From the NCBI RefSeq assembly GCF_000518265.1, contig NZ_KI912411.1, positions 512,072 to 576,071 on the forward strand: a DNA stretch of 64,000 bases. The letters are read 5' to 3'. Made by a program: the position numbers and the translations under genes. How positions within the stretch are numbered: position 1 is the stretch's first letter; each line of letters opens with the position of its first letter. Origin of the DNA: Actinomadura oligospora ATCC 43269 (GTDB taxonomy: Bacteria > Actinomycetota > Actinomycetes > Streptosporangiales > Streptosporangiaceae). Below are positions 1 through 7,124 of the stretch, piece after piece. Under the pieces are notes generated by a model that was given only the letters and a program-made list of their open reading frames with translations, did not search any database and had not been told where the DNA came from.

Positions 1-438
1 GCCGCCGGACAGCTCGCCCGGCCGGTGCCCGGCCCGGCCTGCCAGCCCCACGTCCGCCAGCACGGCCCGGACCTCCGCCGCCTTCGGCCGCCGTCCCGCC
101 AGCCGCAGCGGCAGGCCGACGTTCTGCTCGGCGGTGAGCGACGGGACCAGGTTGAACGCCTGGAACACGAAGCCGATCCGGTCGCGGCGCAGCCGGGTCA
201 GCGCGGTCTCGCCCAGCCGGTCCAGTTCCGCGCCCGCGACGACGACGGTGCCGGAGGTCGGCCGGTCCAGGCCCGCCGCGCACTGCAGCAGGGTCGACTT
301 GCCCGAGCCGGACGGTCCCATGACCGCGGTGAACGAGCCCGCCGCGAAGGCCGCCGTCACGCCGTCGAGGGCCGTGACCGCTCCAGGGCCGGACCCGAAC
401 ACCCGGCGCACCGAACGAAGTTGAACCACGTCATCCAT
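1..438 (-). CDS. ABC transporter ATP-binding protein (5' part; gene runs off the left edge)
   Basis: This is the N-terminal 146 residues of a MacB/FtsE/LolD-type ATPase that would power a partner permease. Walker A (GPSGSGKST) is at residues 41-49, the Q-loop glutamine near 93 (VFQAFN), and the signature LSGG falls exactly at the window edge, so Walker B and the H-loop are missing from view. The start ATG begins MDDVVQLRSV, typical for the family; an ATG four bases inside is out of frame. The permease partner would lie to the left. The family is certain; the substrate cannot be read. The upstream region carries a 7-bp inverted repeat. Confidence 0.93.
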   Translation of the reverse strand, partial: MDDVVQLRSVRRVFGSGPGAVTALDGVTAAFAAGSFTAVMGPSGSGKSTLLQCAAGLDRPTSGTVVVAGAELDRLGETALTRLRRDRIGFVFQAFNLVPSLTAEQNVGLPLRLAGRRPKAAEVRAVLADVGLAGRAGHRPGELSGG

Positions 439-482
439 GCCCGGAAGTCAACCGGCGGCCCGGGGGCCGCACAGCGCCACCA

Positions 483-504
483 GTGCCACTCTTCGCGGTG
501 GCAC
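483..504. promoter_or_regulatory. Inverted repeat upstream of the ABC ATPase gene
   Basis: Arms GTGCCAC and GTGGCAC are separated by eight bases, about 45 bp upstream of the ATPase start. It is a candidate operator, but the gap also lies downstream of the methyltransferase gene on the same strand, so a role in transcript ending is possible. Confidence 0.35.
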
Positions 505-579
505 AGGCACCACCTTCGTCCACCCGCCCGGCGTCGTCCGAGGCCCCCGGGACGGGCTGTCCTAAGGCCGGCCTTCGGC

Positions 580-1227
580 TCAGGGCCGGGACGGGCGGCG
601 CGCGATGCCGAGGACCTGCGGGGACGCCGGGAACGGCATGCCGGTGTCGGCGCGTCCCAGCCGGTCGAGGCGTTCGAGGTCGAAGCCCGCCCTCCGGACG
701 GCGGCGACGGTGTCGCGGCCCGTCCGGCAGCCGCCGACCATCCGGGGCCACAGGGTGGCGTCGAGGACGTCCTGCACGCGTTGCCGTCCCGGGGTCCCGG
801 CGCGGACGTGCTCGAAGAACCTCAGCTCACCGCCCGGACGCAGGACGCGGGCCAGTTCGGCCAGCGCCGCGGCCTGGTCGGGGACGCTGCACAGCACCAG
901 CGACGTCACCGCCACGTCGAACGACGCGTCCACGGCGGGGAGCCGCGCGGCGGTGCCCGGCACGACCTCGATCGGGATCGGGGAACGTCCGGCGGCGTCC
1001 TCGGCGACCTCCCGAAGGCGGCCCTCCGGCTCCACCGCCAGGATCCGGCCGACCTCGGGCGGATAGTGCGGGAAGGTGGACCCGGTTCCCGCGCCGACCT
1101 CGATGACGTCGCCGCGGACGCCCCTGAGCAGTTCGGCCCGGGTCGGGGCGAGGTCCCGGTCCAGCATCGGGATCATCCGCGCGTAGTACCGGGCGAACAG
1201 CGGATGGCCCCGCTCCCCCTGCGACAT
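580..1227 (-). CDS. Class I SAM-dependent methyltransferase
   Basis: A 215-residue protein of the small UbiE/Methyltransf_11 type. SAM-binding motif I (VIEVGAGTGS) is at residues 41-50, the ribose-binding acidic residue follows in AVEPEG, and motif IV lies in VTSLVLCSVPD, then ELARVLRPGGELRFFEH. The ATG was chosen because GAGAGGAG lies 5-8 bases upstream; the longer frame to 1323 has no such site and runs through an inverted repeat. The substrate is unknown. No neighbouring pathway gene points to one. selD lies upstream on the same strand, 132 bp away, separated by the inverted repeat at 1311-1353, so the two are probably transcribed separately. Confidence 0.9.
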   Translation of the reverse strand: MSQGERGHPLFARYYARMIPMLDRDLAPTRAELLRGVRGDVIEVGAGTGSTFPHYPPEVGRILAVEPEGRLREVAEDAAGRSPIPIEVVPGTAARLPAVDASFDVAVTSLVLCSVPDQAAALAELARVLRPGGELRFFEHVRAGTPGRQRVQDVLDATLWPRMVGGCRTGRDTVAAVRRAGFDLERLDRLGRADTGMPFPASPQVLGIARRPSRP

Positions 1228-1310
1228 CGTCTCTCCTCTCGGCGCTCCCCCGCCGACCATCCCGCTCCGCCCCGCGCGGGCGCAAGTCGACTCGCGAGCG
1301 CCCAGGGCGT

Positions 1311-1353
1311 GTCTCAAAGCCACCTGCCCAACTGCGCGCGCCGACTTTGAGAC
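1311..1353. repeat. Inverted repeat resembling transposon ends or a terminator
   Basis: GTCTCAAAG (1311-1319) pairs perfectly with CTTTGAGAC (1345-1353) across 25 bases. The flanks are also nearly symmetrical (GGCGT and GAGCGCC). It lies just beyond the selD stop, where a terminator would sit, but there is no T-run. A single copy of CTTTGAGACG recurs at about 16642, where it overlaps the stop codon of the AraC-type gene. That recurrence is more like debris of a mobile element end than a plain terminator. Confidence 0.5.
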
Positions 1354-1359
1354 GAGCGC

Positions 1360-2418
1360 CTAGCGGACGGTGACGTGACCCGGTTCGCCTTCGGTGGTGC
1401 GTCCGACGAGCGCGGCGGGCAGGCCGCGTCCGCGCAGGTCGGCGATGAGGGCGTCGGGGTCGTCCGGGACGACGAGGAGGAGCCCGCCGGAGGTCTGCGC
1501 GTCGTGCAGCAGGACGGCGAGCTCCGGCGGGAGCCCGTCGGCGATGGCGACGAAGCCGGACAGATACGTCGTGTTGGCCTTCGTCCCGCCCGGGACGAAC
1601 CCGGCGGCGGCCAGATCCAAGGCGCCCGGCAGCAGCGGGACGCTCTCGGCGCGGATCTCGGCGGCGATTCCGGCGGCGCGCGTCATCCGGTGCAGGTGGC
1701 CGAGCAACCCGAACCCGGTGACGTCGGTGGCGGCGCGCACCCCGGCGGCGAGCGCCGCCTCGGACGCCCCGGCGTTGAGCGTGGTCATGGACGCGACCGC
1801 GGCGGCGACCGTCTCCGGATCGGCCGCGCCGCGCTTCACCGCGGTCGACACGACGCCCGTCCCGATCGCCTTCGTCAGGACGAGATGACACCCCGCCGCC
1901 GCCCTGTCGATCGCGAACAGCCTGTCGGGACGCGCCATGCCGACGACCGCCATGCCGTACTTGGGCACCGGATCGCTGATGGTGTGGCCCCCGACGACGA
2001 GGCAGCCACCCGCCGACGCCGCGTCCGCGCCGCCGCGCATCACCTCGCCGAGCGTCTCGACGGGCAGGTCGTCCCCGGGCCACGCGGCGAGGTTCACCGC
2101 CATCAGCGGACGGCCGCCCATCGCGTACACGTCGGACAGCGCGTTGGTGGCGGCGATCCGCCCCCAGTCGTACGGGTCGTCCACGATCGGTGTGAAGAAG
2201 TCCGTGGTGAGGATGAGCGCGCGCTCGTCGTCCAGCCGCAGGACGGCCGCGTCGTCCCCCTCCGCCGCGCCGACCAGCAGGTCGCCGGACGCGGGTTCCA
2301 GCCCCGGCCCGAGCGCGGCGAACAGCCCCTCCAGCTTGGCGAGGGGGAGCTTGCAGGCGCATCCCGCGCCCGGCGACAGCGACGTGAGCCTGACTTCCTG
2401 CTCGGCGGGTGCGGTCAT
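1360..2418 (-). CDS. selD: Selenide, water dikinase
   Basis: SelD makes selenophosphate from selenide and ATP, the selenium donor for selenocysteine-tRNA and 2-selenouridine. The 352-residue protein has the glycine-rich N-terminal loop GAGCACK with the catalytic cysteine at 20 and the conserved lysine at 23. The usual motif is GxGCGCK, so the middle glycine is alanine here. The ATP/metal core TTDFFTPIVDDPYDWG followed by ATNALSDVYAMGG is intact. The ATG start has GGAGG ten bases upstream; the longer frame adds an unconserved leader. No selA, selB, selC or obvious selenoprotein gene is visible in this window, so partners must lie elsewhere. Confidence 0.95.
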   Translation of the reverse strand: MTAPAEQEVRLTSLSPGAGCACKLPLAKLEGLFAALGPGLEPASGDLLVGAAEGDDAAVLRLDDERALILTTDFFTPIVDDPYDWGRIAATNALSDVYAMGGRPLMAVNLAAWPGDDLPVETLGEVMRGGADAASAGGCLVVGGHTISDPVPKYGMAVVGMARPDRLFAIDRAAAGCHLVLTKAIGTGVVSTAVKRGAADPETVAAAVASMTTLNAGASEAALAAGVRAATDVTGFGLLGHLHRMTRAAGIAAEIRAESVPLLPGALDLAAAGFVPGGTKANTTYLSGFVAIADGLPPELAVLLHDAQTSGGLLLVVPDDPDALIADLRGRGLPAALVGRTTEGEPGHVTVR

Positions 2419-2553
2419 GCGACGTCCTCCACCAGTCTCGGGAGTCCCGTTCCCGGACGCTACCAACCGGGCGTCCGCCCCGGAAGGCCGGACGCTGGAC
2501 GTCACCGCGGGGGCCGCGAGCGCCGCGGGCCCACCGGCAGTGTCGTGCGCGGC

Positions 2554-3546
2554 CTACCAGGCGTAGGCCTCGGGGGCGGGCTTGGGGCCGTTCAGGCCGG
2601 GCGGCGGGAAGAGCTCGTCGAGCTTCGCCAGGGTGCCGTCGTCGAGCGTGATCTCAAGGGCGCGCAGCGAGCCCTCCAGCTGCTCGAGCGTCCGGGGGCC
2701 GATGATCGGGCCGGTCACGCCGTCCTGCGCGAGCAGCCAGGCCAGGCCGACGTGCGCCGGGTCCTCACCGAGGTCGGCGGCCAGCTTCTCGTACTCCTCC
2801 AGGGCGGCCCGGTGCTGCTCGAACGTCTCGGCCCACTGGCCCGTGCCGCTGCGCTCGGCGACGCCCTCGCGGTTCTTGCGCACGACGCCGCTGAGCATCC
2901 CGCCGTGCAGCGGCGACCACGGGATCACGCCCACGCCGTAGTGCCTGGCCGCGGGCAGCACCTCCAGCTCCGCCCAGCGCGACATCAGGTTGTAGATCGA
3001 CTGCTCGCTGACCAGGCCGAGGAAGTGCCGCGTCCGGGCGGCCTCCTGCGCCTGCGCGATGTTCCAGCCCGCGAAGTTGGACGACCCGAAGTACAGCACC
3101 TTCCCCTGCTGGCGCAGGACGCCGAACGCCTCCCAGATCTCCTCCCACGGGGTGCTCCGGTCGATGTGGTGCATCTGGTACAGGTCGATGTGGTCGGTCC
3201 CCAGCCGCTTCAGGGACTTCTCGACCTCCCGCCGGATGTGCAGGGCCGACAGCCCGCCGTCGTTCGGCCCGTCCCCCACCCGCATGTACACCTTCGTGGC
3301 GAGGACGGTGTCGTCACGCCGTCCGCCACCCTGGGCGAACCAGCGTCCGATGATCTCCTCGGTGACCCCGTCGCCGTGGACCCGGCCGTACACGTTCGCG
3401 GTGTCGAAGAAGTTGACGCCGTGCCCGCGGGCGGCGTCCATGATCTTGTGGCTGTCCTCCTCGGACGCCTTCATGCCGAAGTTCATGGTGCCGAGGACCA
3501 GCCGGGACACCGACAGGCCGCTGCGTCCGAGACGCGTGTACTCCAT
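2554..3546 (-). CDS. Aldo/keto reductase
   Basis: A 330-residue NADP(H)-dependent aldo/keto reductase of the YajO/Tas-like bacterial group. It begins MEYTRLGRSGLSVSRLVLG and carries the catalytic tetrad: Asp48 and Tyr53 (FFDTANVYG), Lys85 (LATKVYM) and His126/127 (QMHHID). The C-terminal cofactor part (GPIIGPRTLEQLEGSL) is present. ATG 3546 is preferred because AAGGG lies eight bases upstream; an in-frame GTG nine bases earlier would leave no spacing. It is divergent from a TetR gene, and the shared 119-bp gap holds a perfect palindrome, so regulation by that TetR protein is likely. The substrate is unknown. Confidence 0.93.
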   Translation of the reverse strand: MEYTRLGRSGLSVSRLVLGTMNFGMKASEEDSHKIMDAARGHGVNFFDTANVYGRVHGDGVTEEIIGRWFAQGGGRRDDTVLATKVYMRVGDGPNDGGLSALHIRREVEKSLKRLGTDHIDLYQMHHIDRSTPWEEIWEAFGVLRQQGKVLYFGSSNFAGWNIAQAQEAARTRHFLGLVSEQSIYNLMSRWAELEVLPAARHYGVGVIPWSPLHGGMLSGVVRKNREGVAERSGTGQWAETFEQHRAALEEYEKLAADLGEDPAHVGLAWLLAQDGVTGPIIGPRTLEQLEGSLRALEITLDDGTLAKLDELFPPPGLNGPKPAPEAYAW

Positions 3547-3605
3547 CTGACTCACCCTTCGAGATCAACCGTTAGTCGCATCAAGTGCGATGCACTGAAC
3601 GTACA

Positions 3606-3629
3606 ACTTGCAACATTGATGTTGCAAGT
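3606..3629. promoter_or_regulatory. 24-bp palindromic operator, AKR/TetR divergent promoter
   Basis: ACTTGCAACAT and ATGTTGCAAGT form perfect 11-bp arms around two bases. It lies in the only gap shared by the divergent aldo/keto reductase and TetR genes, 25 bp upstream of the TetR -10. It is the expected size and symmetry for a TetR-dimer site. Confidence 0.7.
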
Positions 3630-3653
3630 AGCCGATGAAGGGGGACTCGCCCG

Positions 3654-3659
3654 TATACT
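3654..3659 (+). promoter_or_regulatory. -10 box of the TetR gene (predicted leaderless)
   Basis: TATACT ends six bases before ATG 3666, placing the transcript start at or next to the start codon. There is no Shine-Dalgarno sequence between them. Confidence 0.5.
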
Positions 3660-3665
3660 TTGGAC

Positions 3666-4298
3666 ATGGCAGCTCAGGGGCAGGCGGCCTCGGCGAACAG
3701 CGGACCGAAGGACGGGGTGTCCGCTCGGCGTCCGCTCCGCGCGGACGCCGAGCGGACGGTGAGGGCGATCCTCGAGGCGGCCGAGCGGACCCTGGCCCGC
3801 GACCCGGCGGCCACGATGGAGCAGATCGCCGAGGCCGCCGGGGTGGCCCGGACGACCGTGCACCGGCGCTTCGCCACCCGCGAGGCGCTCATCGAGGCCC
3901 TCGGGGTATGGGCCGTCCAGCGGCTGGCCGACGCGGTCGAGGCCGGGCGTCCCGACACCGCGCCGCCGCTGGTCGCGCTCTACCAGACGACCGCGAACGT
4001 CCTCGCGGTGAAGCTCGACTGGGCGTTCGCGACGAGCCAGGCGTCGTCGCCCGTCCCCGAGGTGGCGCGCATGAACGCCGAGATCGGCGAGACGTGCGAG
4101 CGGCTGCTGCGACGGGCGCGGGACGCGGGCGTCCTCCGTGAGGACGTCGACATCACGTGGGCGCGCCGCGCGTACTACGGCCTCATCCACCAGGCGACCC
4201 TGCACCGCACGGAGGACGACGACACCGGCACCCTGGCGACGCTGGTCGTCGACACCCTCCTGCGCGGCACCGGCACCGCGAACCCCGGCCGCCTCTGA
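3666..4298 (+). CDS. TetR/AcrR family transcriptional regulator
   Basis: A 210-residue regulator with a disordered N-terminal 20 residues, then a TetR helix-turn-helix (about residues 30-75; TMEQIAEAAGVARTTVHRRFATREALIEAL) and a helical ligand domain. ATG 3666 is chosen rather than the in-frame TTG six bases earlier because TATACT six bases upstream predicts a leaderless message. It is divergent from the aldo/keto reductase gene and very likely represses both genes through the 24-bp palindrome between them. The ligand is unknown. Confidence 0.92.
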   Translation: MAAQGQAASANSGPKDGVSARRPLRADAERTVRAILEAAERTLARDPAATMEQIAEAAGVARTTVHRRFATREALIEALGVWAVQRLADAVEAGRPDTAPPLVALYQTTANVLAVKLDWAFATSQASSPVPEVARMNAEIGETCERLLRRARDAGVLREDVDITWARRAYYGLIHQATLHRTEDDDTGTLATLVVDTLLRGTGTANPGRL

Positions 4299-4302
4299 CC
4301 GT

Positions 4303-4324
4303 CCCCGCTCGCGCGGTCGCGGGG
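4303..4324. terminator. Weak hairpin between convergent tetR and ECF sigma genes
   Basis: CCCCGC and GCGGGG pair around a ten-base loop just past the TetR stop. The stem is short and has no T-run, so this is a weak call. Confidence 0.35.
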
Positions 4325-4353
4325 GCGAAAGCGCATGCGGGCGGGGCGGGCGG

Positions 4354-5304
4354 TCAGTCCGCCGTCCAGGGGCGAAGTTTCTCCGGGTTCCGGACGGCCC
4401 AGATGCGCGCGATGCGACCGTCCTCGAAGCCGAAGGTGAAGACCGCGACGATGGCTCCCTCACGCAGCGCCACCAGGCCGGGCAGGGCGTTGACCGTCTG
4501 CTCGCGCAGTTCCATGTCCGGCGCCATCGCGAGGACGTCGAGGAGGTAGCGGGCGATCGGCTCGGCTCCCTCGACCGGCTCCAGCAGGGCCGAGACGACT
4601 CCGCCGCCGTCGCCGACCGCGACCGCGTCGTCGGCGAGGACGGCGATGAGCGCGCCGATGTCCCCCGCCTCCCACGCCCGCCGGAGGTCCCGGACGATCG
4701 GGGCGCTGCGCGGCGGCGGGGTCGCGGGCGTCCGCTCCGCGTCCAGGCGGCGGCGGGCCGAGACCGCGAGCTGACGGCACGCCGCCGGGGTCCGGCCGAC
4801 GACCTCGGCGACCTCCGCGAACGGGTACCGGAACACGTCGTGCAGGACGAACGCGACGCGCTCGGCGGGGGTCATCGCCTCCAGGACGACCAGGAACGCC
4901 ATGGTGATCGACTCGTCCAGGGTGACGCGGTCGGCCGGGTCGGCGGCGCCGTCGCCGGGCCGCGCGTCGATCCGTCCCGGCACCGGCTCGGGGAGCCACG
5001 CGCCGACGTAGCTCTCGCGCCGGACGCGCGCGGAGCCGAGCACGTCCAGGCAGACGCGGCCCGCGACCTTGGTCAGCCAGGCCGCGGGGTTCTCGATCGC
5101 GTCCTGCCGCTCGCGCGGCATGGCGTACCAGCGCGTGTAGGTCTCCTGGACGACGTCCTCGGCGTCCGCCAGGGAGCCGAGCAGCCGGTACGCCAGGCTC
5201 ACCAGGTGGCGGCGCTCGCTCATGACCGCGTTCAGGCCGTCGTCGCCGCCGTCGGCGCCCGGCCCCGGCTCTCGTCCGGCGTCCGGCCCGCTTCTGCCGT
5301 CCAT
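4354..5304 (-). CDS. ECF41-type RNA polymerase sigma factor with SnoaL-like C-terminal domain
   Basis: A 316-residue ECF sigma factor: region 2 at about 30-95 (RHLVSLAYRLLGSLADAEDVVQETY), region 4 at about 135-190, then a SnoaL-like domain at about 205-316. The three ECF41 hallmarks are present: the linker WLPEPV (103-108), DGGG (232-235) and NPEKL near the C-terminus (306-310). In this group the C-terminal domain tunes sigma activity in place of a separate anti-sigma factor. The ATG at 5304 was taken; MSERRHLVSL at 5223 is an alternative start. It is divergent from a YceI gene with mirrored promoters, which suggests autoregulation and direct control of that gene. Confidence 0.94.
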   Translation of the reverse strand: MDGRSGPDAGREPGPGADGGDDGLNAVMSERRHLVSLAYRLLGSLADAEDVVQETYTRWYAMPRERQDAIENPAAWLTKVAGRVCLDVLGSARVRRESYVGAWLPEPVPGRIDARPGDGAADPADRVTLDESITMAFLVVLEAMTPAERVAFVLHDVFRYPFAEVAEVVGRTPAACRQLAVSARRRLDAERTPATPPPRSAPIVRDLRRAWEAGDIGALIAVLADDAVAVGDGGGVVSALLEPVEGAEPIARYLLDVLAMAPDMELREQTVNALPGLVALREGAIVAVFTFGFEDGRIARIWAVRNPEKLRPWTAD

Positions 5305-5347
5305 GGTGTCGCCGTCCCCTTCGGTCGGTCTCGTCCGTCATCGGTAC

Positions 5348-5374
5348 GACGAGACGGCCGTCCGGAATGTGAGG
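5348..5374 (-). promoter_or_regulatory. ECF41-type promoter of the sigma factor gene
   Basis: On the minus strand CCTCACA (5374-5368), sixteen bases, then CGTC (5351-5348). The published ECF41 motif, as I recall it, is TGTCACA-N16-CGTC, so the -35 matches five of seven bases and spacing and -10 match exactly. It lies about 45 bp before the sigma factor start, consistent with autoregulation. Confidence 0.7.
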
Positions 5375-5386
5375 TCGGCCGTCCCG

Positions 5387-5413
5387 CCTCACATTCCGCG
5401 CCGCCACGTCGTC
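5387..5413 (+). promoter_or_regulatory. ECF41-type promoter of the YceI gene
   Basis: CCTCACA (5387-5393), sixteen bases, then CGTC (5410-5413), the mirror of the promoter serving the sigma factor gene. Sequence identity continues past both elements (TCACATTCC and CGTCGTACC on each strand). This makes one long imperfect inverted repeat from about 5341 to 5422. Confidence 0.7.
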
Positions 5414-5461
5414 GTACCACCGAACGGCCACTTCACCCGAAAGACAGGGAAACACGACATC

Positions 5462-5992
5462 ATGACCACTCTGAACAGGCTCAGCGAGCTCGCCGGCGAC
5501 TACGTCCCGGACGCCGGGCGCTCGCGCCTCGGCTTCGTCGCCCGGCACACCGTCGGCGGCAGGGTGCGCGGGCGCTTCGGCGAGTTCGAGGGCAGCGCGC
5601 GCCTGACCCCGGGCGACCCGGCGGGCTCCCACGTCCGCCTCACGATCCGCTCCGGGAGCCTGGACACCGGGAACGGGCAGCGCGACGGCCAGGTGCGGCG
5701 GATGTTCCTCAAGGCCGACCGGCACCCGGACCTCACCTTCGCCTCCACGGAGGTGCGGATCCTGGACGACTCGGCCTTCCGGATCACCGGCGACCTGACC
5801 ATCCGCGGCACGACCAGGCCGATCACCATGGACTTCCGGGTGACCGCCGCCGACGCCGAGGGCGCGGTGACCGCCGTCGGCCGGACCACGCTGGACGCCA
5901 CCGACTGGGGCGTGAAGAACGCCATGACCAGGCCGTTCGTCAGCGCGAAGGTCGAACTGGACATCGAGATCACCGCGGTCCGGCGGCCCTGA
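5462..5992 (+). CDS. YceI family protein (cytoplasmic form)
   Basis: A 176-residue YceI/TT1927b lipocalin-like beta-barrel predicted to bind an isoprenoid-type hydrophobic ligand. Family features include SRLGFVARHTVGGRVRGRFGEF near residues 21-42, then FRITGDLTIRGTTRPITMDF and the final strand with ATDWGVKNAM. There is no signal peptide, unlike the periplasmic E. coli form. The start is the ATG of MTTLNRLSEL, with CAGGGA about twelve bases upstream. Its promoter matches the ECF41 consensus, so it is probably the main local target of the divergent sigma factor. Confidence 0.93.
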   Translation: MTTLNRLSELAGDYVPDAGRSRLGFVARHTVGGRVRGRFGEFEGSARLTPGDPAGSHVRLTIRSGSLDTGNGQRDGQVRRMFLKADRHPDLTFASTEVRILDDSAFRITGDLTIRGTTRPITMDFRVTAADAEGAVTAVGRTTLDATDWGVKNAMTRPFVSAKVELDIEITAVRRP

Positions 5993-6003
5993 CCGGCCCG
6001 GAG

Positions 6004-6030
6004 GGCGGGGACGGGCGCGCCGCCCCCGCC
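6004..6030. terminator. Weak hairpin between convergent yceI and secreted-protein genes
   Basis: GGCGGGG and CCCCGCC pair across thirteen bases that themselves contain the palindrome GGCGCGCC. It sits between two convergent stops and could serve both strands. Confidence 0.35.
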
Positions 6031-6044
6031 GTCTCAGGCCGCGA

Positions 6045-6626
6045 TCACTCGGACTGCCCGCCGTCCTGCCCGCCGTCCTCGCCGCCGCCCTGGCCGCCGC
6101 GGTCGCCGTGACCGTCGTGGTCGCCGCCCGGGTGGCGACCGGCGTGCCCGTGGTCGCCGTCCTCGCCGGACGGGGGCTCCACCACGAAGGCGGCCGTGCG
6201 GGTGTCGCCGCTGCGGGCGCCCTCCACGCGGACGGTGTCGCCGTTCCTGATCGAGTCGATCTTCTCCCCGTGGCCGACCCGGGTGCCGGAGTTCAGCGTC
6301 CACGTCCAGCCGGTGCCGTCGTCGCTCCGGACGGTCAGCGAGGTCGCGGACACGGCCGTCACCTTGCCGCTCTGCACGTCCCGCAGGACGTACGCGCCGT
6401 TCTCGTCCTTCACGGTGACCTCCCCGTGCAGCGCGGCGAAGTGTCCCCCTCCCGGGCCGTGCCCGGAACCGTGGTCGCGGCCGTCCGCCTGGTGCTGCCC
6501 GGACGTGCCGGACTTCCCGTCGTTCGCGGAGCCGTCGGCCAGCGCGGGGAGCCCTGCGGCCATCCCCGCGACGGCTCCGGCCGCGAGCGCTCCCGTGACG
6601 ACGCCGATGGCGAGCCTCTTGCGCAT
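6045..6626 (-). CDS. Secreted protein with DUF5666-like beta domain and His/Asp/Gly-rich tail
   Basis: A 193-residue exported protein. Residues 1-30 form a Sec signal peptide (MRKR, hydrophobic core, likely cleavage after ALA). A His/Gly-rich stretch follows, then a small beta domain at about 68-150 (GEVTVKDENGAYVLRDVQSGKVTAVSATSLTVRSDDG) that resembles DUF5666/OB-like repeats. The tail is rich in His, Asp and Gly (HGHAGRHPGGDHDGHGD). The His/Asp composition suggests metal binding or calcium-dependent behaviour; this is inference. AGGAGG lies six bases before the ATG. No partner gene is evident. Confidence 0.85.
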   Translation of the reverse strand: MRKRLAIGVVTGALAAGAVAGMAAGLPALADGSANDGKSGTSGQHQADGRDHGSGHGPGGGHFAALHGEVTVKDENGAYVLRDVQSGKVTAVSATSLTVRSDDGTGWTWTLNSGTRVGHGEKIDSIRNGDTVRVEGARSGDTRTAAFVVEPPSGEDGDHGHAGRHPGGDHDGHGDRGGQGGGEDGGQDGGQSE

Positions 6627-6747
6627 GGTTGCCTCCTGATCGTGCGGTCGGTTTTCGGACCACAGGGAAGGAACCGCAGATGAGAGCCCGCTTCGTGGTT
6701 CATGAGAGGACGATGAACGAACGGCAAAGTCCGGCATTCGGCCCCTA

Positions 6748-6753
6748 TAGGGT
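6748..6753 (+). promoter_or_regulatory. -10 box of the 118-aa protein gene (predicted leaderless)
   Basis: TAGGGT (within CTATAGGGT) is followed by six bases and ATG 6760, the same geometry as the TetR and AraC genes in this window. No ribosome binding site is present. Confidence 0.4.
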
Positions 6754-6759
6754 GCTGCC

Positions 6760-7116
6760 ATGAGCAGCATGCCGTCGCTGGACGGACGCCGGTTCCGCGC
6801 CGTGGCCGACACGGTGGGCGGAGAGGTCGGGACGACGACCGAGTTCGCGTACCACGAGCGCGACGGCGAGATCTGGGCCGAGTACGCGGGCGGGACGATC
6901 CGCCGCGGCTTCCTGGTCGGCGTCCGGGACGGGGACAGGATCGAGTTCCGGTACGCGCAGCTCAACACGGCGGGCGAGACCTCCACGGGGCACTGCGTCT
7001 CGGCGCTGCTGGCGCTGCCGGACGGACGGCTCCGGCTCGAGGAGACCTGGGAGTGGGAGTCGCGCCCCGGATCGGGCACCAGCGCCGTCGAAGAGGTCGC
7101 CCTCCCCTCGGCGTAG
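6760..7116 (+). CDS. Small conserved protein (the group often mislabelled n-acetylglutamate synthase)
   Basis: A 118-residue soluble protein (MSSMPSLDGRRFRAVADT at the N-terminus, then VGGEVGTTTEFAYHERDGEIWAEYAGG). The pattern of short beta strands and the phrase GETSTGHCVSALLALPDGRLRLEETWEWES matches a widespread small-protein family whose database name is wrong for its size and fold. There is no signal peptide and no catalytic motif I can name. The start has no ribosome binding site but has a -10-like TAGGGT six bases upstream. Function unknown. Confidence 0.8.
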   Translation: MSSMPSLDGRRFRAVADTVGGEVGTTTEFAYHERDGEIWAEYAGGTIRRGFLVGVRDGDRIEFRYAQLNTAGETSTGHCVSALLALPDGRLRLEETWEWESRPGSGTSAVEEVALPSA

Positions 7117-7124
7117 CCCCCGGG

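Noticed and set aside
564..575. AAGGCCGGCCTT palindrome after the methyltransferase gene
   Set aside because: Twelve-base G/C-rich palindromes are frequent in such genomes; too short and loop-free to call a terminator or operator.
25..1350. Plus-strand open frame at the left edge
   Set aside because: Opposite strand encodes an obvious ABC ATPase and methyltransferase.
1228..1359. Selenocysteine tRNA gene beside selD
   Set aside because: I looked for an about 95-nt cloverleaf with long variable arm and UCA anticodon; only the GTCTCAAAG inverted repeat is present.
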